27,124 nt of DNA, taken from the NCBI GenBank assembly GCA_040880365.1, contig JBBDIO010000156.1, positions 1 to 27,124 of the forward strand, in the 5' to 3' direction. The notes under the pieces are model-generated. The model was given only the letters and a program-made list of their open reading frames with translations, was not told where the DNA came from and searched no databases. Positions within the stretch are counted from its first letter, which is position 1. Each line of letters begins with the position of its first letter. This DNA is from JBBDIO01 sp040880365 (lineage in GTDB: Bacteria; Chloroflexota; Anaerolineae; Caldilineales; Caldilineaceae). The position numbers and the translations under genes are program-made. Positions 1 to 8,081 of the stretch are shown here, piece after piece.

Positions 1-65
1 GCTTGGATATATGTCCAGACCTTAACCCGAGCAGATCCCAAGCAGAACCTGAGCAGGAATTCACA

Positions 66-1307
66 ATGAATCCGTTGACCGTGTCGGCGCTCACAACCCA
101 CATTGTAGCCCTTATCGAGCGTGACGATATCCTGCGTGATCTGTGGGTGACCGGCGAGATTAGTAACTGGCGACCGGCGGGCAGTGGACATATCTACTTC
201 AATCTCAAAGATAGCGGCAGCACGATCGCGGCGGTTATGTGGCGTAGCGCAGCCGCAGGCCAAAGCTGGCTGCCGCGTGAGGGGGATCAGGTTCTGGCCC
301 ACGGTCACATAGGCATCTATCCCGACCGGGGCGTCTACCAGCTCTATGTCAATGCCATGCAACCGGCCGGCCGTGGCGAACTATATGCCCGTTTCGAGGA
401 GATGAAGGCGCGTCTGGAGCAGGAAGGGCTGTTTGACCCGGAACGCAAGCGTCCGCTTGTGGCCCAACCGCAACGCATCGCGGTGGTGACCAGCGCCGAT
501 GCGGCCGCCCTGCGCGATATTCTGCGCGTCTTAAGTGTGCGTTGGCCCCTGGTGGAAGTCATCCTGTTCCCCACACTGGTGCAGGGCGCGGAAGCCCCGC
601 CTCAAATTGTGGCTGCGTTGGCGGCGGCCAATCACTTTGCCGAAACCATTGCGCCGATTGATACGTTGATCCTGGCGCGGGGTGGCGGCAGTATTGAAGA
701 CCTGTGGGCCTTCAATGATGAGCGTGTGGCCTGGGCCGTGGCAGAAAGCGCGATTCCGGTGGTGGCAGGCGTGGGGCATGAAACCGATTTTACCATTGCC
801 GATTTTACCGCAGATGTGCGCGCGCCTACGCCTTCGGTCGCGGCGGCGATGGTCACGCCGGATCGGGCCGAAATGTTGCCGCGATTGGCTGCCACACAGC
901 GCTGGCTAGAGCAGCAGCTGGCAACCTGGATTCAACAGGCGCGCGGTGAAGTTCGCCAGCAGCAGGCGCGGTTGTTGCGCGTGCATCCCCAGCGTCAGCT
1001 CGATTTGTGGCGTCAGCGGTTGGATGAGCGCGAACGGCGTCTGCACAGTGGCATGACACAACGAGTGCGCAACATGGCGGCCTATGGCCGTGTACAGCAG
1101 AGCCGTTTGCAGGCACTTAGCCCGCGTCATGTGCTGGCGCGCGGCTATAGCATTGTGCAGAATCCGGCGGGCACCGTTGTACGCACACCCGACCAGGTGA
1201 CGCCCGGCGAGCAGCTCTCCGTGCGCGCCGCGGGCGGTGACTATCAGGTCGAGGTCGCCGCTGGCTCTGCCGCAGATCTTAGCCCTGCCGCAAACACCGA
1301 AGGCTAG
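66..1307 (+). CDS. xseA: Exodeoxyribonuclease VII large subunit
   Basis: XseA is the large subunit of exonuclease VII, which cuts single-stranded DNA from both ends and acts in the cytoplasm in repair. The N-terminal ~100 residues form the expected OB-fold (LTVSALTTHI, GEISNW, GHIYFNLKD). The catalytic region holds RIAVVTSADAAALRDI, ARGGGSIEDLWAFNDE and AGVGHETDFTIADFTAD-RAPTPS. A helical segment follows, then the C-terminal ALSPRHVLARGYSIV motif, so the protein is full length (413 aa; E. coli about 456). The reading frame continues upstream, but the ATG at 66 is preferred: AGGAA lies 6 nt before it and homology begins there. The usual partner xseB does not follow; the next gene is a lipoprotein. 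The small subunit is therefore encoded elsewhere or upstream of the window. Family assignment is very secure. Confidence 0.97.
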   Translation: MNPLTVSALTTHIVALIERDDILRDLWVTGEISNWRPAGSGHIYFNLKDSGSTIAAVMWRSAAAGQSWLPREGDQVLAHGHIGIYPDRGVYQLYVNAMQPAGRGELYARFEEMKARLEQEGLFDPERKRPLVAQPQRIAVVTSADAAALRDILRVLSVRWPLVEVILFPTLVQGAEAPPQIVAALAAANHFAETIAPIDTLILARGGGSIEDLWAFNDERVAWAVAESAIPVVAGVGHETDFTIADFTADVRAPTPSVAAAMVTPDRAEMLPRLAATQRWLEQQLATWIQQARGEVRQQQARLLRVHPQRQLDLWRQRLDERERRLHSGMTQRVRNMAAYGRVQQSRLQALSPRHVLARGYSIVQNPAGTVVRTPDQVTPGEQLSVRAAGGDYQVEVAAGSAADLSPAANTEG

Positions 1308-1443
1308 CCCGTCTGTTGGCAGTCACTTTGTCAATGGTTCACAATATTCGGAACGCCAATGGTTTCTCCCGGCCTGCGGTGCGCCGTCTTGATTCGCTTG
1401 CCACCCGATTATCAGTCGGATACGAGTAAGGAGTATAGGGAAC

Positions 1444-2610
1444 GTGGAACAAAAAATTGAAACAGCAGCAAACAGTGCAGGTGTATTCGCACGAGGTGTG
1501 CGCAGGGGCGCGCGCAGTCGTCTGCGAACTCGCGCCGGCACGCGTTGGATAATCCTGCCTATTTTGGCCGCGGCCATGATGCTCCTGGCAGGTTGCGGGA
1601 TAATCTTTGGCACACAGGAAGATGCACCCGTAGCCGATGAAGCGGTAGACCCGGAACGGGAATTGATTCCTACGTTTACGCCGACACCCGAAGGCAGCCA
1701 GCCAGTGGTAGAAAATCCGCCACCTGCGGCACAGGACACGCAGGCTCCCCTGGCGACGGCGACGCCGCTGCCGGCAGAGGATGTTGCGCCAGAGGAAACT
1801 GTGCCTGACGAGCCGGAACCTGAACCGCCCGTAGTGCCCGAGCCGCCTGCCCCCGAACCGGAACCCAGCTTGTTCATCAACATCCCTGCGGCCAACCTGC
1901 GCCTGGGGCCGGGTACGAATTATGGACTCGCGGGCGCGGCGACACAGGATCAACAGTTTGAAGTGATCGGACGCAGCCCCGATGGCACGTGGTGGCAGAT
2001 TTGTTGTATCAACGGCCAACAGGCGTGGATATTTGGTGATCTGGCGCGGACGGAAAATGTGACTGACGTGCCGGTCGCCCAGAATATTCCGGCCCCGCCT
2101 CCGGTCGTACAGGCGCCGCCGCCCCAGCCGGAACCGGAACCGCAACCGCAGCCCGAACCCGAACAGCCAGCCGAACCCGCGCCTGCGCCGCCGCCCGCCA
2201 ATCAGGCTGTCCATGCCGGCCCGTGTTCGCAGTGCAAATTCCGCATTTCGGGGGGTCCATCCAAACAGCCGAATGGTGGGCTGGAACTGAAGATTCAGGC
2301 AGACTTCATTCATAGCGGTGTCGATGGCGGGCAACGGCAGGGCGATTATCGTATCGGCCTGGAAAAAGATGGGCAGCTCATCGGCTATTTTTCGAATGTG
2401 TTGAGTATCCGGCTGACAAATAGCCAGGGACCTATGGGACCTTATAACTATGAAGCGTCGGTGGGCAGCAGCGACCTGCCGGGCGGCACAATTGCCGGAC
2501 GCTACTTCTTCTGGGTCATCGATGGCAACCGCGTCCGCGATAGCGAAGTGTGGACATTGGATCTGGCGGGCGACGAAGGCATGGTGTGGGTTCAGTTCGA
2601 CCAGAATTAG
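1444..2610 (+). CDS. SH3-domain lipoprotein with Pro/Glu-rich linkers
   Basis: Predicted surface lipoprotein of 388 aa. The GTG start is chosen because AAGGAG ends 10 nt upstream. A basic, unusually long n-region of about 34 residues leads to a hydrophobic stretch and a lipobox (LAGC, Cys51). A Pro/Glu/Thr-rich linker (about 60-140) is followed by a bacterial SH3 (SH3_3-type) domain (about 140-200: NLRLGPGTNYG, WWQICC, QQAWIFGD). A second linker of alternating PEPEPQP units follows (about 213-255). The C-terminal ~130 residues, opening with a CSQC pair, look like a beta-rich domain that I do not recognise. Such modular proteins are typical of Chloroflexota and probably bind the wall or extracellular ligands; the ligand is unknown. 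A weak promoter-like pair (TTGCCA at 1398, TACGAG at 1421, 17-nt spacer) lies in the 136-nt gap after xseA. Confidence 0.85.
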   Translation: MEQKIETAANSAGVFARGVRRGARSRLRTRAGTRWIILPILAAAMMLLAGCGIIFGTQEDAPVADEAVDPERELIPTFTPTPEGSQPVVENPPPAAQDTQAPLATATPLPAEDVAPEETVPDEPEPEPPVVPEPPAPEPEPSLFINIPAANLRLGPGTNYGLAGAATQDQQFEVIGRSPDGTWWQICCINGQQAWIFGDLARTENVTDVPVAQNIPAPPPVVQAPPPQPEPEPQPQPEPEQPAEPAPAPPPANQAVHAGPCSQCKFRISGGPSKQPNGGLELKIQADFIHSGVDGGQRQGDYRIGLEKDGQLIGYFSNVLSIRLTNSQGPMGPYNYEASVGSSDLPGGTIAGRYFFWVIDGNRVRDSEVWTLDLAGDEGMVWVQFDQN

Positions 2611-2682
2611 GCCACACACAGCACTGTTCAGCACGTGATGCGTGAATGCAACCGATAAAACAGACGGCCATTATGAGCGGCC

Positions 2683-2720
2683 AAAACGGACGGCGAACCT
2701 CAGCATTCGCCGTCCGTTTT
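2683..2720 (+). terminator. Rho-independent-type terminator after the lipoprotein gene
   Basis: A perfect 15-bp inverted repeat: AAAACGGACGGCGAA at 2683-2697 pairs with 2706-2720 around an 8-nt loop. The right arm ends in four T. It lies about 70 nt after the lipoprotein stop and just before the next promoter, so it insulates the two units. Because the A-tract and T-tract sit in the stem, it could work in both directions, but no gene faces it from the right. Confidence 0.85.
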
Positions 2721-2731
2721 GATTGGTTACG

Positions 2732-2749
2732 AAAATGAATATTCATTTT
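2732..2749. promoter_or_regulatory. 18-bp perfect palindrome upstream of the -35 box
   Basis: AAAATGAAT at 2732-2740 is followed directly by its reverse complement ATTCATTTT at 2741-2749. The palindrome ends 4 nt before the -35 box of the promoter at 2754. Its symmetry, AT-richness and position suit a dimeric repressor or activator. No regulator gene in this window is an obvious partner. Confidence 0.55.
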
Positions 2750-2753
2750 GGGG

Positions 2754-2782
2754 TTGACATACAGAAATAATTTCTGTATTAT
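2754..2782 (+). promoter_or_regulatory. Near-consensus sigma-70-type promoter for the propeller-ATPase operon
   Basis: TTGACA (2754-2759) and TATTAT (2777-2782) are separated by exactly 17 nt. This is the best promoter match noticed in the window and sits in an AT-rich island (about 2725-2815) within GC-rich DNA. Transcription should begin near 2789, leaving a leader of about 100 nt before the propeller-ATPase gene. Confidence 0.75.
2759..2779. promoter_or_regulatory. 21-bp operator-like palindrome filling the promoter spacer
   Basis: ATACAGAAAT (2759-2768) and ATTTCTGTAT (2770-2779) are perfect 10-bp arms around a single central A (2769). The palindrome spans the last base of the -35 box, the whole spacer and the first three bases of the -10 box. 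A bound dimer would block RNA polymerase, so the arrangement predicts tight repression. The cognate regulator family cannot be told from the site alone. Confidence 0.7.
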
Positions 2783-2810
2783 GTATAGTGAATGGCATAA
2801 ATAATTAAAT

Positions 2811-2889
2811 TACCGACGGTAAGTTTCGTACTTGTAGCCACATAGACCTGTCAAAGTCACACCATCGCTGCCCCAATCCCAGAAATGGG
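2811..2889 (+). other. Short inverted repeats in the leader of the propeller-ATPase gene
   Basis: The presumed leader holds TACCG-A-CGGTA (2811-2821) and, directly before the predicted start codon, CCCA-GAAA-TGGG (2878-2889), a 4-bp stem with a GNRA-type tetraloop. A flanking CCCCA (2871-2875) and TGGGG (2886-2890) offer an alternative pairing. No clear Shine-Dalgarno is present, so the small hairpin next to the start may matter for translation. The elements are short and could be chance. Confidence 0.3.
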
Positions 2890-5800
2890 GTGTTGAGTAT
2901 TAACGGTGTTGATAACCAGGTAGTGTTTCTAATCAAATCGTGTCGATTAACCCGCTGGCACAAGGTGGGTCGCCTGTGTCGTGCCGGTTGGTGTGGCAAG
3001 GTACTCCTCGCTGTCTGCATTGCGCTCATCGCTGCTTCGGATCTCACTTACACAACCTCTTTGCCTTCGTTGCAGGCCCAACCTGCCGAAGATCCGCGCT
3101 GGACACAGTTTACCCACCAACAAGATCGTCTGATCTCGAATAATGTGCGTGTGCTTGTCTCCGTAGACGATTCTCTGTGGTTTGGCACCGACGCAGGCAT
3201 CAGCCGCTATACCGGCGAGTGGCGTTCTTTTCCTGCGGCCAACCTGGAGCATAACGCGGTCACCGGATTGGGCGGCGTGCGCGCCGGCCAGCTGCTGGGC
3301 ATGCACGCGCCCCCAGGGCAGACAACCGCGCTGACAGCAGATGCGCGCGGGCGCGTCTGGGCGGGCACGAGTTTGGGTGCGCTGGCGGTGTGGGAGGGCG
3401 ACGCGTTTCGGCTAGAGGTGAGTGACGGGGCGTATATCCACGCGTTGGCTACCACTGCGGCGGGAATGTGGGTTGGCACCGATGCGGGCTTGTATCTTTG
3501 GGCAGATGATGGGCTGTCGCGCGTGCCCGCGCTGGGCCAGAGTCGCGTATTTGCGCTGGCAGTGGACGAGACTACCTTGTGGGTGGGGAGCAGTACTGGC
3601 TTGTGGCGCTTGCGCGATGAGCGTTGGACACAGATTGCGACCAATGAGCGCTGGCTCGCCGAAGGGGTCTACTCCTTATGGATCGATCCCCAGCGCACGC
3701 TTTGGGTGGGCACGCAGTTTGGGCTGGCATGGCGCTATCACAGCAGCAGTCGCTGGCAATTTATCGCGACAGTCGATGAGCAGGGCATCCCCGCGCCGGT
3801 ACAATCCATGCACTCCGATCACACAGGCGCCATCTGGTTGGGAACGGACGGCGCAGGGGTTTTGTCGGTTGCGGATGATGACAACCGCCCCGAATATAGC
3901 GACCAATCCCGGGCCGCAGGATTGAACATACGCTTTGTGCGTGGGGTGACAGTGGATCAGGATGGCTCGATCTGGCTGGCGACGCCGGCGGGTGTTTTTC
4001 GCTATCAGACCTATATGTGGGCCAATGAAGTGGTGGGAGCCGACGGTCCCGACGACCGCGATTACATCAATGACCTGTTGGTCGACCGACAAGGCCGCCT
4101 GTGGATTGCGACCGGGGGAGCAGGAATTCGGCGCAAACCCGCGGCCGGCAGTGGTGAGACGTTGTTTGGTGCCGCGGCGGGGGTGCCGGGGGTGGTATAT
4201 GCGCTTGCCGAGGACGATGTCGGTGGCATCTGGGCAGGCACTCACAGCGGATTGATCTATTATGCCGCGGATACGAGCGTTTCGCACACATCTGTGCGCC
4301 AGACCCCGCGCTGGATGCAGCCTCTGCCCCAGCAATATCTGCCCGATGGCGAAGTAATTAGCCTGCTCTATGCCGAAGATGTGCTCTGGATTGGCACGGG
4401 CCGAGGGCTGGCAGGCTATCATCTGGGCAGCGCGAGCCTGTTTATTGTGCCCGAATTGGCGGGCAAACGGATTGAAGCGTTGGCGCGCGATGGAACCGGC
4501 GCGCTCTGGGTTGGCGCCGATCCGGGGGTGCATGTTTTTGACGCAGACGGCGATTATACGTTGCACCGCCAGGAATTGGGCGCGCGCCGCGGGTTGCCCG
4601 GGGGGCCGGTTACAGGCAACGGGCTGGCCGCGGATCCGCATAACCCGGTGGGGATGTGGGTGAATCTGCGCGATGAAGGATTGGTGTATTGGGATGGCGC
4701 AAGCTGGCAGCGTGATCCCATGGGCGAACATGTGGCGGGCAGCCTAGTGTGGGATGTGAGCAGCGACACGCAGGATGGCTCGCTCTGGATCGGCAGTGAG
4801 TCGGGTTTGACGCGGTTCGACGGCACGACCTGGGCGTTGCTCACTGCCCACGACGGCTTGCAGACGGCATCGGTGCAGGCGGTTGCCCGCGCGGCGCAGG
4901 GCGGCTATTGGGTGGGGGGGCGCAACGGGTTGACCCACTATCGCCCAGACGGCACCTTACCCTGGATTCGCGTTGCAGGGCTGGGCGGGGCTGCTGAATC
5001 TATTGACGACAGCCCCGAAAACGATAATAACGAAACCAACAACAACGGTAGCGCGAATAGCGGCGACAGTACGGGAGGCGGCGGCACAGGGGGCGTGGAA
5101 TTGCAGGTGACCGCCGGCGAGCAAACCTATCTGAACATTGCAGTGGGTGATTTGCAAACGCCGCAACATCGCCTGAAAGCGTCCTATCGCATGGGACACC
5201 AAAGCGCCGAGGGCGAGATGGTGTGGGAAGCCTGGCAATCGACCCCGAATGGCGTGGTGCCGTTCCTGTTTGATAACGCGGGCGACTATCGGCTGGAATT
5301 TCAGGCGCGCGATCTGTCTTTCAATTATTCGCCTGCCATCGGGTTCGACCTTCAGGTCGTGCCCCCTTTTACCTACGTCACCGTTCCCGTTCTGGGCGAG
5401 ATTCCCCTGGGCATTTTCCGTACATTGGCCGTGTTGGGATTGTTGGTCGTTGCGGGCACGCTCTATATCACCGTCGAGCTTGCGCGCCATCGTCGCCAAA
5501 GCCTGGATGCACTCAAGCGCAAATTTAATCCCTATATCAGTGGCGAACCTGTGCGCCGCGATGACATGTTTTTTGGGCGGCGGGCTTTGTTGCAGCGCAT
5601 CGTAGACACGTTGCACCACAATAGCATTATGATTCACGGCGAGCGGCGTATCGGTAAAACGACCTTGCTCTATCAGCTGGTGGCAGTGTTGCGCGATGTA
5701 GATGATCCGGACTATTGGTTCATTCCCGCGTATATCGACCTGGAGGGCACGGAACAGGCTGGCTTCTTTCATTACCTCATCGAAGAAATTGTGCATGCCG

Positions 5801-6447
5801 TGGAGAGCACGCTGGAGATTGACATTGCAACGACCGCCGGCGTGGATGCGCTCGGCTTTCACGGGCTGGAAGACGCCGACTATACGGATCGGGAGTTTAA
5901 TCGTGATTTGCGCCTGGTGGTTCTCGCCATGCAAGTCCACGGCGAACAGTTTGAAGGGGGCAAGCAAGCCCGATTGATTCTGCTGTTGGATGAAATGGAT
6001 GTGGTGAGTGGATATGATCAGCTTGTGCAGCAGCAACTGCGCCGCATTTTTATGCGGGAATTTGCGGCTACGGTGGGCGCGGTGGTGGCGGGGATCCGCA
6101 TTAGCAAGGCATGGGATCGCGTAGAAAGCCCGTGGTTCAATCTGTTCAACGAGATCGCGCTGGAACCATTTACCCGCGAGCAGGGGCGTGAGTTGCTGAC
6201 CGAGCCGGTGAAGGGTTTCTACACCTATCGAGTCGATGCTATCGAATTCATTCTCGACCGTGCCGACGGTCGTCCCTTTAAGATTCAGCAATATGGGCTG
6301 GAAGCGGTGAATCAGATGTTGCTGGCCAATCGGCGCACCATCTTGCTGCAAGATGCGCAACAGGCGCATGAACGGCTCTGCGCAGTAGAGGCCGCGCAAG
6401 AAGCCATCCATGCGCCGCCCAAACTTAGCAGGAAGGAAACCTATTAA
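2890..6447 (+). CDS. Membrane sensor: double Reg_prop propeller + Y_Y_Y + TM + STAND-like ATPase
   Basis: A 1185-aa predicted transmembrane sensor ATPase. A signal-like hydrophobic segment (about 37-50) with QA near 68 precedes 14 propeller repeats (about 85-690), each marked by LW-G-T/S-G motifs such as LWFGTDAGISRY and LWIGSESGLTRF; 14 fits two seven-bladed propellers. An Asn/Gly/Ser-rich linker (about 705-735) leads to a Y_Y_Y-like Ig domain (about 736-830). One TM helix follows (about 841-863), then a cytoplasmic P-loop domain: entry motif NPYISG (880-885), Walker A GERRIGKTT (917-925), Walker B LILLLDEMD (1029-1037) and a STAND-type GxP motif in DGRPFKIQ. In hybrid two-component sensors this ectodomain is followed by a histidine kinase; here no kinase H-box is seen. 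Start uncertain: GTG 2890 has no clear ribosome site, and GTG 2923 or 2965 would still keep the signal segment. Ligand unknown. Confidence 0.85.
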   Translation: MLSINGVDNQVVFLIKSCRLTRWHKVGRLCRAGWCGKVLLAVCIALIAASDLTYTTSLPSLQAQPAEDPRWTQFTHQQDRLISNNVRVLVSVDDSLWFGTDAGISRYTGEWRSFPAANLEHNAVTGLGGVRAGQLLGMHAPPGQTTALTADARGRVWAGTSLGALAVWEGDAFRLEVSDGAYIHALATTAAGMWVGTDAGLYLWADDGLSRVPALGQSRVFALAVDETTLWVGSSTGLWRLRDERWTQIATNERWLAEGVYSLWIDPQRTLWVGTQFGLAWRYHSSSRWQFIATVDEQGIPAPVQSMHSDHTGAIWLGTDGAGVLSVADDDNRPEYSDQSRAAGLNIRFVRGVTVDQDGSIWLATPAGVFRYQTYMWANEVVGADGPDDRDYINDLLVDRQGRLWIATGGAGIRRKPAAGSGETLFGAAAGVPGVVYALAEDDVGGIWAGTHSGLIYYAADTSVSHTSVRQTPRWMQPLPQQYLPDGEVISLLYAEDVLWIGTGRGLAGYHLGSASLFIVPELAGKRIEALARDGTGALWVGADPGVHVFDADGDYTLHRQELGARRGLPGGPVTGNGLAADPHNPVGMWVNLRDEGLVYWDGASWQRDPMGEHVAGSLVWDVSSDTQDGSLWIGSESGLTRFDGTTWALLTAHDGLQTASVQAVARAAQGGYWVGGRNGLTHYRPDGTLPWIRVAGLGGAAESIDDSPENDNNETNNNGSANSGDSTGGGGTGGVELQVTAGEQTYLNIAVGDLQTPQHRLKASYRMGHQSAEGEMVWEAWQSTPNGVVPFLFDNAGDYRLEFQARDLSFNYSPAIGFDLQVVPPFTYVTVPVLGEIPLGIFRTLAVLGLLVVAGTLYITVELARHRRQSLDALKRKFNPYISGEPVRRDDMFFGRRALLQRIVDTLHHNSIMIHGERRIGKTTLLYQLVAVLRDVDDPDYWFIPAYIDLEGTEQAGFFHYLIEEIVHAVESTLEIDIATTAGVDALGFHGLEDADYTDREFNRDLRLVVLAMQVHGEQFEGGKQARLILLLDEMDVVSGYDQLVQQQLRRIFMREFAATVGAVVAGIRISKAWDRVESPWFNLFNEIALEPFTREQGRELLTEPVKGFYTYRVDAIEFILDRADGRPFKIQQYGLEAVNQMLLANRRTILLQDAQQAHERLCAVEAAQEAIHAPPKLSRKETY

Positions 6448-6451
6448 GCGG

Positions 6452-7834
6452 ATGCGGAATCCCTATTATGTTGGCGGCTGGGTACGCGGACGCAATCATT
6501 ACGGTCGCCACTTCTTAATCGAAAGTCTCTTGGCCGCGCGCGACGCGGCGACCTGGGTTGTAGGCACCCGGCGTTTGGGCAAGACTTCGCTCTTGCGCCA
6601 GATGGAGTATGTTGCCAATGCCCGGCGGGCAGCCGCAGATGCGGCGAATGCTGCGGGTCTGAATGGTGATGGCGCGCACCCAGCCAACGGCGAGGATACC
6701 CTGTTTGTACCCATTTATCTGGACTTGCAAGGGTGCGAATCGCCCGCAGATCTGGCGTATGAGTTGGAGTTGGCGCTGGATGATCGGCGTCGGGAACTTA
6801 CCGAGCTAGGCATTGAGCTGGACGACTTGCCCAACGATAACGCAGTCGCCGTTTTGCGGAGCCTGGCGCGGGCCGTCCGCGCGCGCGGCGCACGTTTGCT
6901 GTTGCTGCTGGATGAGGCCGAGGCGCTGTTGACCGTGGCGGCGCAGGATGCGCGCTGGCTGGGCACGCTGCGCAAAGCCTTGCTGGAAGGTCATATTCGC
7001 ACGGTCATGACCTCGACGCGGCTGCTTTCGCGCCTGAACCATCTCCATGCCGGGTGGGATACCAGCCCGTTTCTGTTTGGTTTTCAGATGGTGAATCTGT
7101 GGGCGCTGGGCGGCGAAGCCGGTACCGCGCTGATCCGGCAGACTCAGGCCGAACCCGTAGAGGTCGATGGCCGGGTGCTGGCCCAGATCTTTACCTATTG
7201 CAATGGGCATCCCTATCTGATTCAGTATCTGTGCGAACGGTTGTTTGTAGACGGTAATGACGGGCGCGGCGCATTGCGGGCGATTACCGACGCCGATCTG
7301 GAAGTTGACCACCTGCTGGCGGGATTCTTCTTTATCGAGTTTCGCAATATGACCCGCGTCGAGCGGCGCGTGTTGCTGACCCTTTCGACCCTGACGCTTG
7401 CTTCGGAACCGGAGCTGCTCAGCGCGCTGTATGACATTCCACCGGCGCGGGTGCGCATGTTTCTCTATGCGCTGTCGCGGCTGGGCTATGTGCGCAGCGT
7501 CAAGAGCCAGTGGGCGATTGGCAACGAATTTTTGCGGCGGTGGTTGCTGGAGTGTGAAGACGAGCTTTGCAGTAGTCTCGATTCCAGCCTGGACGACGAG
7601 GAAGAAGAGCAGCATCTGCGCGATGGCGCGCGCGACGAAGTGGCGCGTCTGCGCCAGAAGATTGGCGAGGTAGAAACGGAACTGGCGGCATTGCAGAAGG
7701 CGTGGAAAAAAGCTGTTGGCAACGAACGCACGCAATTGGCCGACCGCATTGTGGCGTTGCGCGAAGAACTGGCCCGCCTGCAAAGTGCATTGACGCGCGC
7801 GATTGAGGCGAGCACGCGCATCGACGATCCCTAG
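6452..7834 (+). CDS. Soluble STAND/AAA-like ATPase with winged helix and C-terminal coiled coil
   Basis: A 460-aa predicted cytoplasmic ATPase, four bases after the propeller-ATPase stop. It opens with NPYYVGGWVRG, matching the NPYISGEPVRR entry motif of the upstream protein. Walker A is GTRRLGKTS (38-46) and Walker B LLLLLDEAEA (Asp154-Glu155); NGHPYLIQ matches the STAND-type GxP motif. A probable winged helix follows (VERRVLLTL to WAIGNEFLRRW), then an acidic stretch (DDEEEEQ) and a long coiled coil (about 395-455). ATG 6452 is chosen: AGGAAGG lies upstream, though 15 nt away, and homology begins at once. An ATG at 6410 would add 14 residues and overlap the upstream gene. The shared motif and tight coupling suggest a hetero-ATPase or a sensor-effector pair; the coiled coil may bind a further partner. 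Function unknown. Confidence 0.85.
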   Translation: MRNPYYVGGWVRGRNHYGRHFLIESLLAARDAATWVVGTRRLGKTSLLRQMEYVANARRAAADAANAAGLNGDGAHPANGEDTLFVPIYLDLQGCESPADLAYELELALDDRRRELTELGIELDDLPNDNAVAVLRSLARAVRARGARLLLLLDEAEALLTVAAQDARWLGTLRKALLEGHIRTVMTSTRLLSRLNHLHAGWDTSPFLFGFQMVNLWALGGEAGTALIRQTQAEPVEVDGRVLAQIFTYCNGHPYLIQYLCERLFVDGNDGRGALRAITDADLEVDHLLAGFFFIEFRNMTRVERRVLLTLSTLTLASEPELLSALYDIPPARVRMFLYALSRLGYVRSVKSQWAIGNEFLRRWLLECEDELCSSLDSSLDDEEEEQHLRDGARDEVARLRQKIGEVETELAALQKAWKKAVGNERTQLADRIVALREELARLQSALTRAIEASTRIDDP

Positions 7835-7869
7835 GCTATCCTGCCGCTACCCAACCGCATATGGATAAA

Positions 7870-7915
7870 CCCGGACGGGGCTGTGCAATTCTGAGCGTGT
7901 ACAGCCCCATCCGGG
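7870..7915 (+). terminator. Hairpin terminator after the ATPase operon
   Basis: CCCGGA (7870-7875) pairs with 7910-7915, and GGGGCTGT (7877-7884) with ACAGCCCC (7901-7908), with one C/A mismatch between and a 16-nt loop. The stem is very stable and lies 35 nt after the ATPase stop. Only a short ATTT follows, so termination may be partial or Rho-assisted. Confidence 0.6.
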
Positions 7916-7922
7916 CGACTAT

Positions 7923-7951
7923 TTGGGCGCGCGCGGTCCGTCGCGTATAAT
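7923..7951 (+). promoter_or_regulatory. Probable promoter of the aminotransferase-GT2 unit
   Basis: A perfect TATAAT lies at 7946-7951 in GC-rich surroundings, with a weak -35 (TTGGGC, 7923-7928) 17 nt upstream. It directly follows the hairpin at 7870-7915 and gives a leader of about 125 nt before the DegT-family gene. Confidence 0.45.
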
Positions 7952-8081
7952 TTCGGGGTTGGAATTTATGTGATCCGGGCACATATGCAGGCTTTGCTGT
8001 ACAGAACCGGACAGGATTAACCCGCAAAAACCAGACTCGGATCAAATTGAGCCGGACAGAAAGCGTCGCCAAATACTTCGT

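Noticed and set aside
1308..1443. xseB small-subunit gene expected after xseA
   Set aside because: The 136-nt gap holds no open frame of suitable length or motif.
4957..6411. Long leftward open frame of 484 codons opposite the propeller-ATPase gene
   Set aside because: No family motif; the opposite strand encodes clear Walker motifs and propeller repeats, so this is a shadow.
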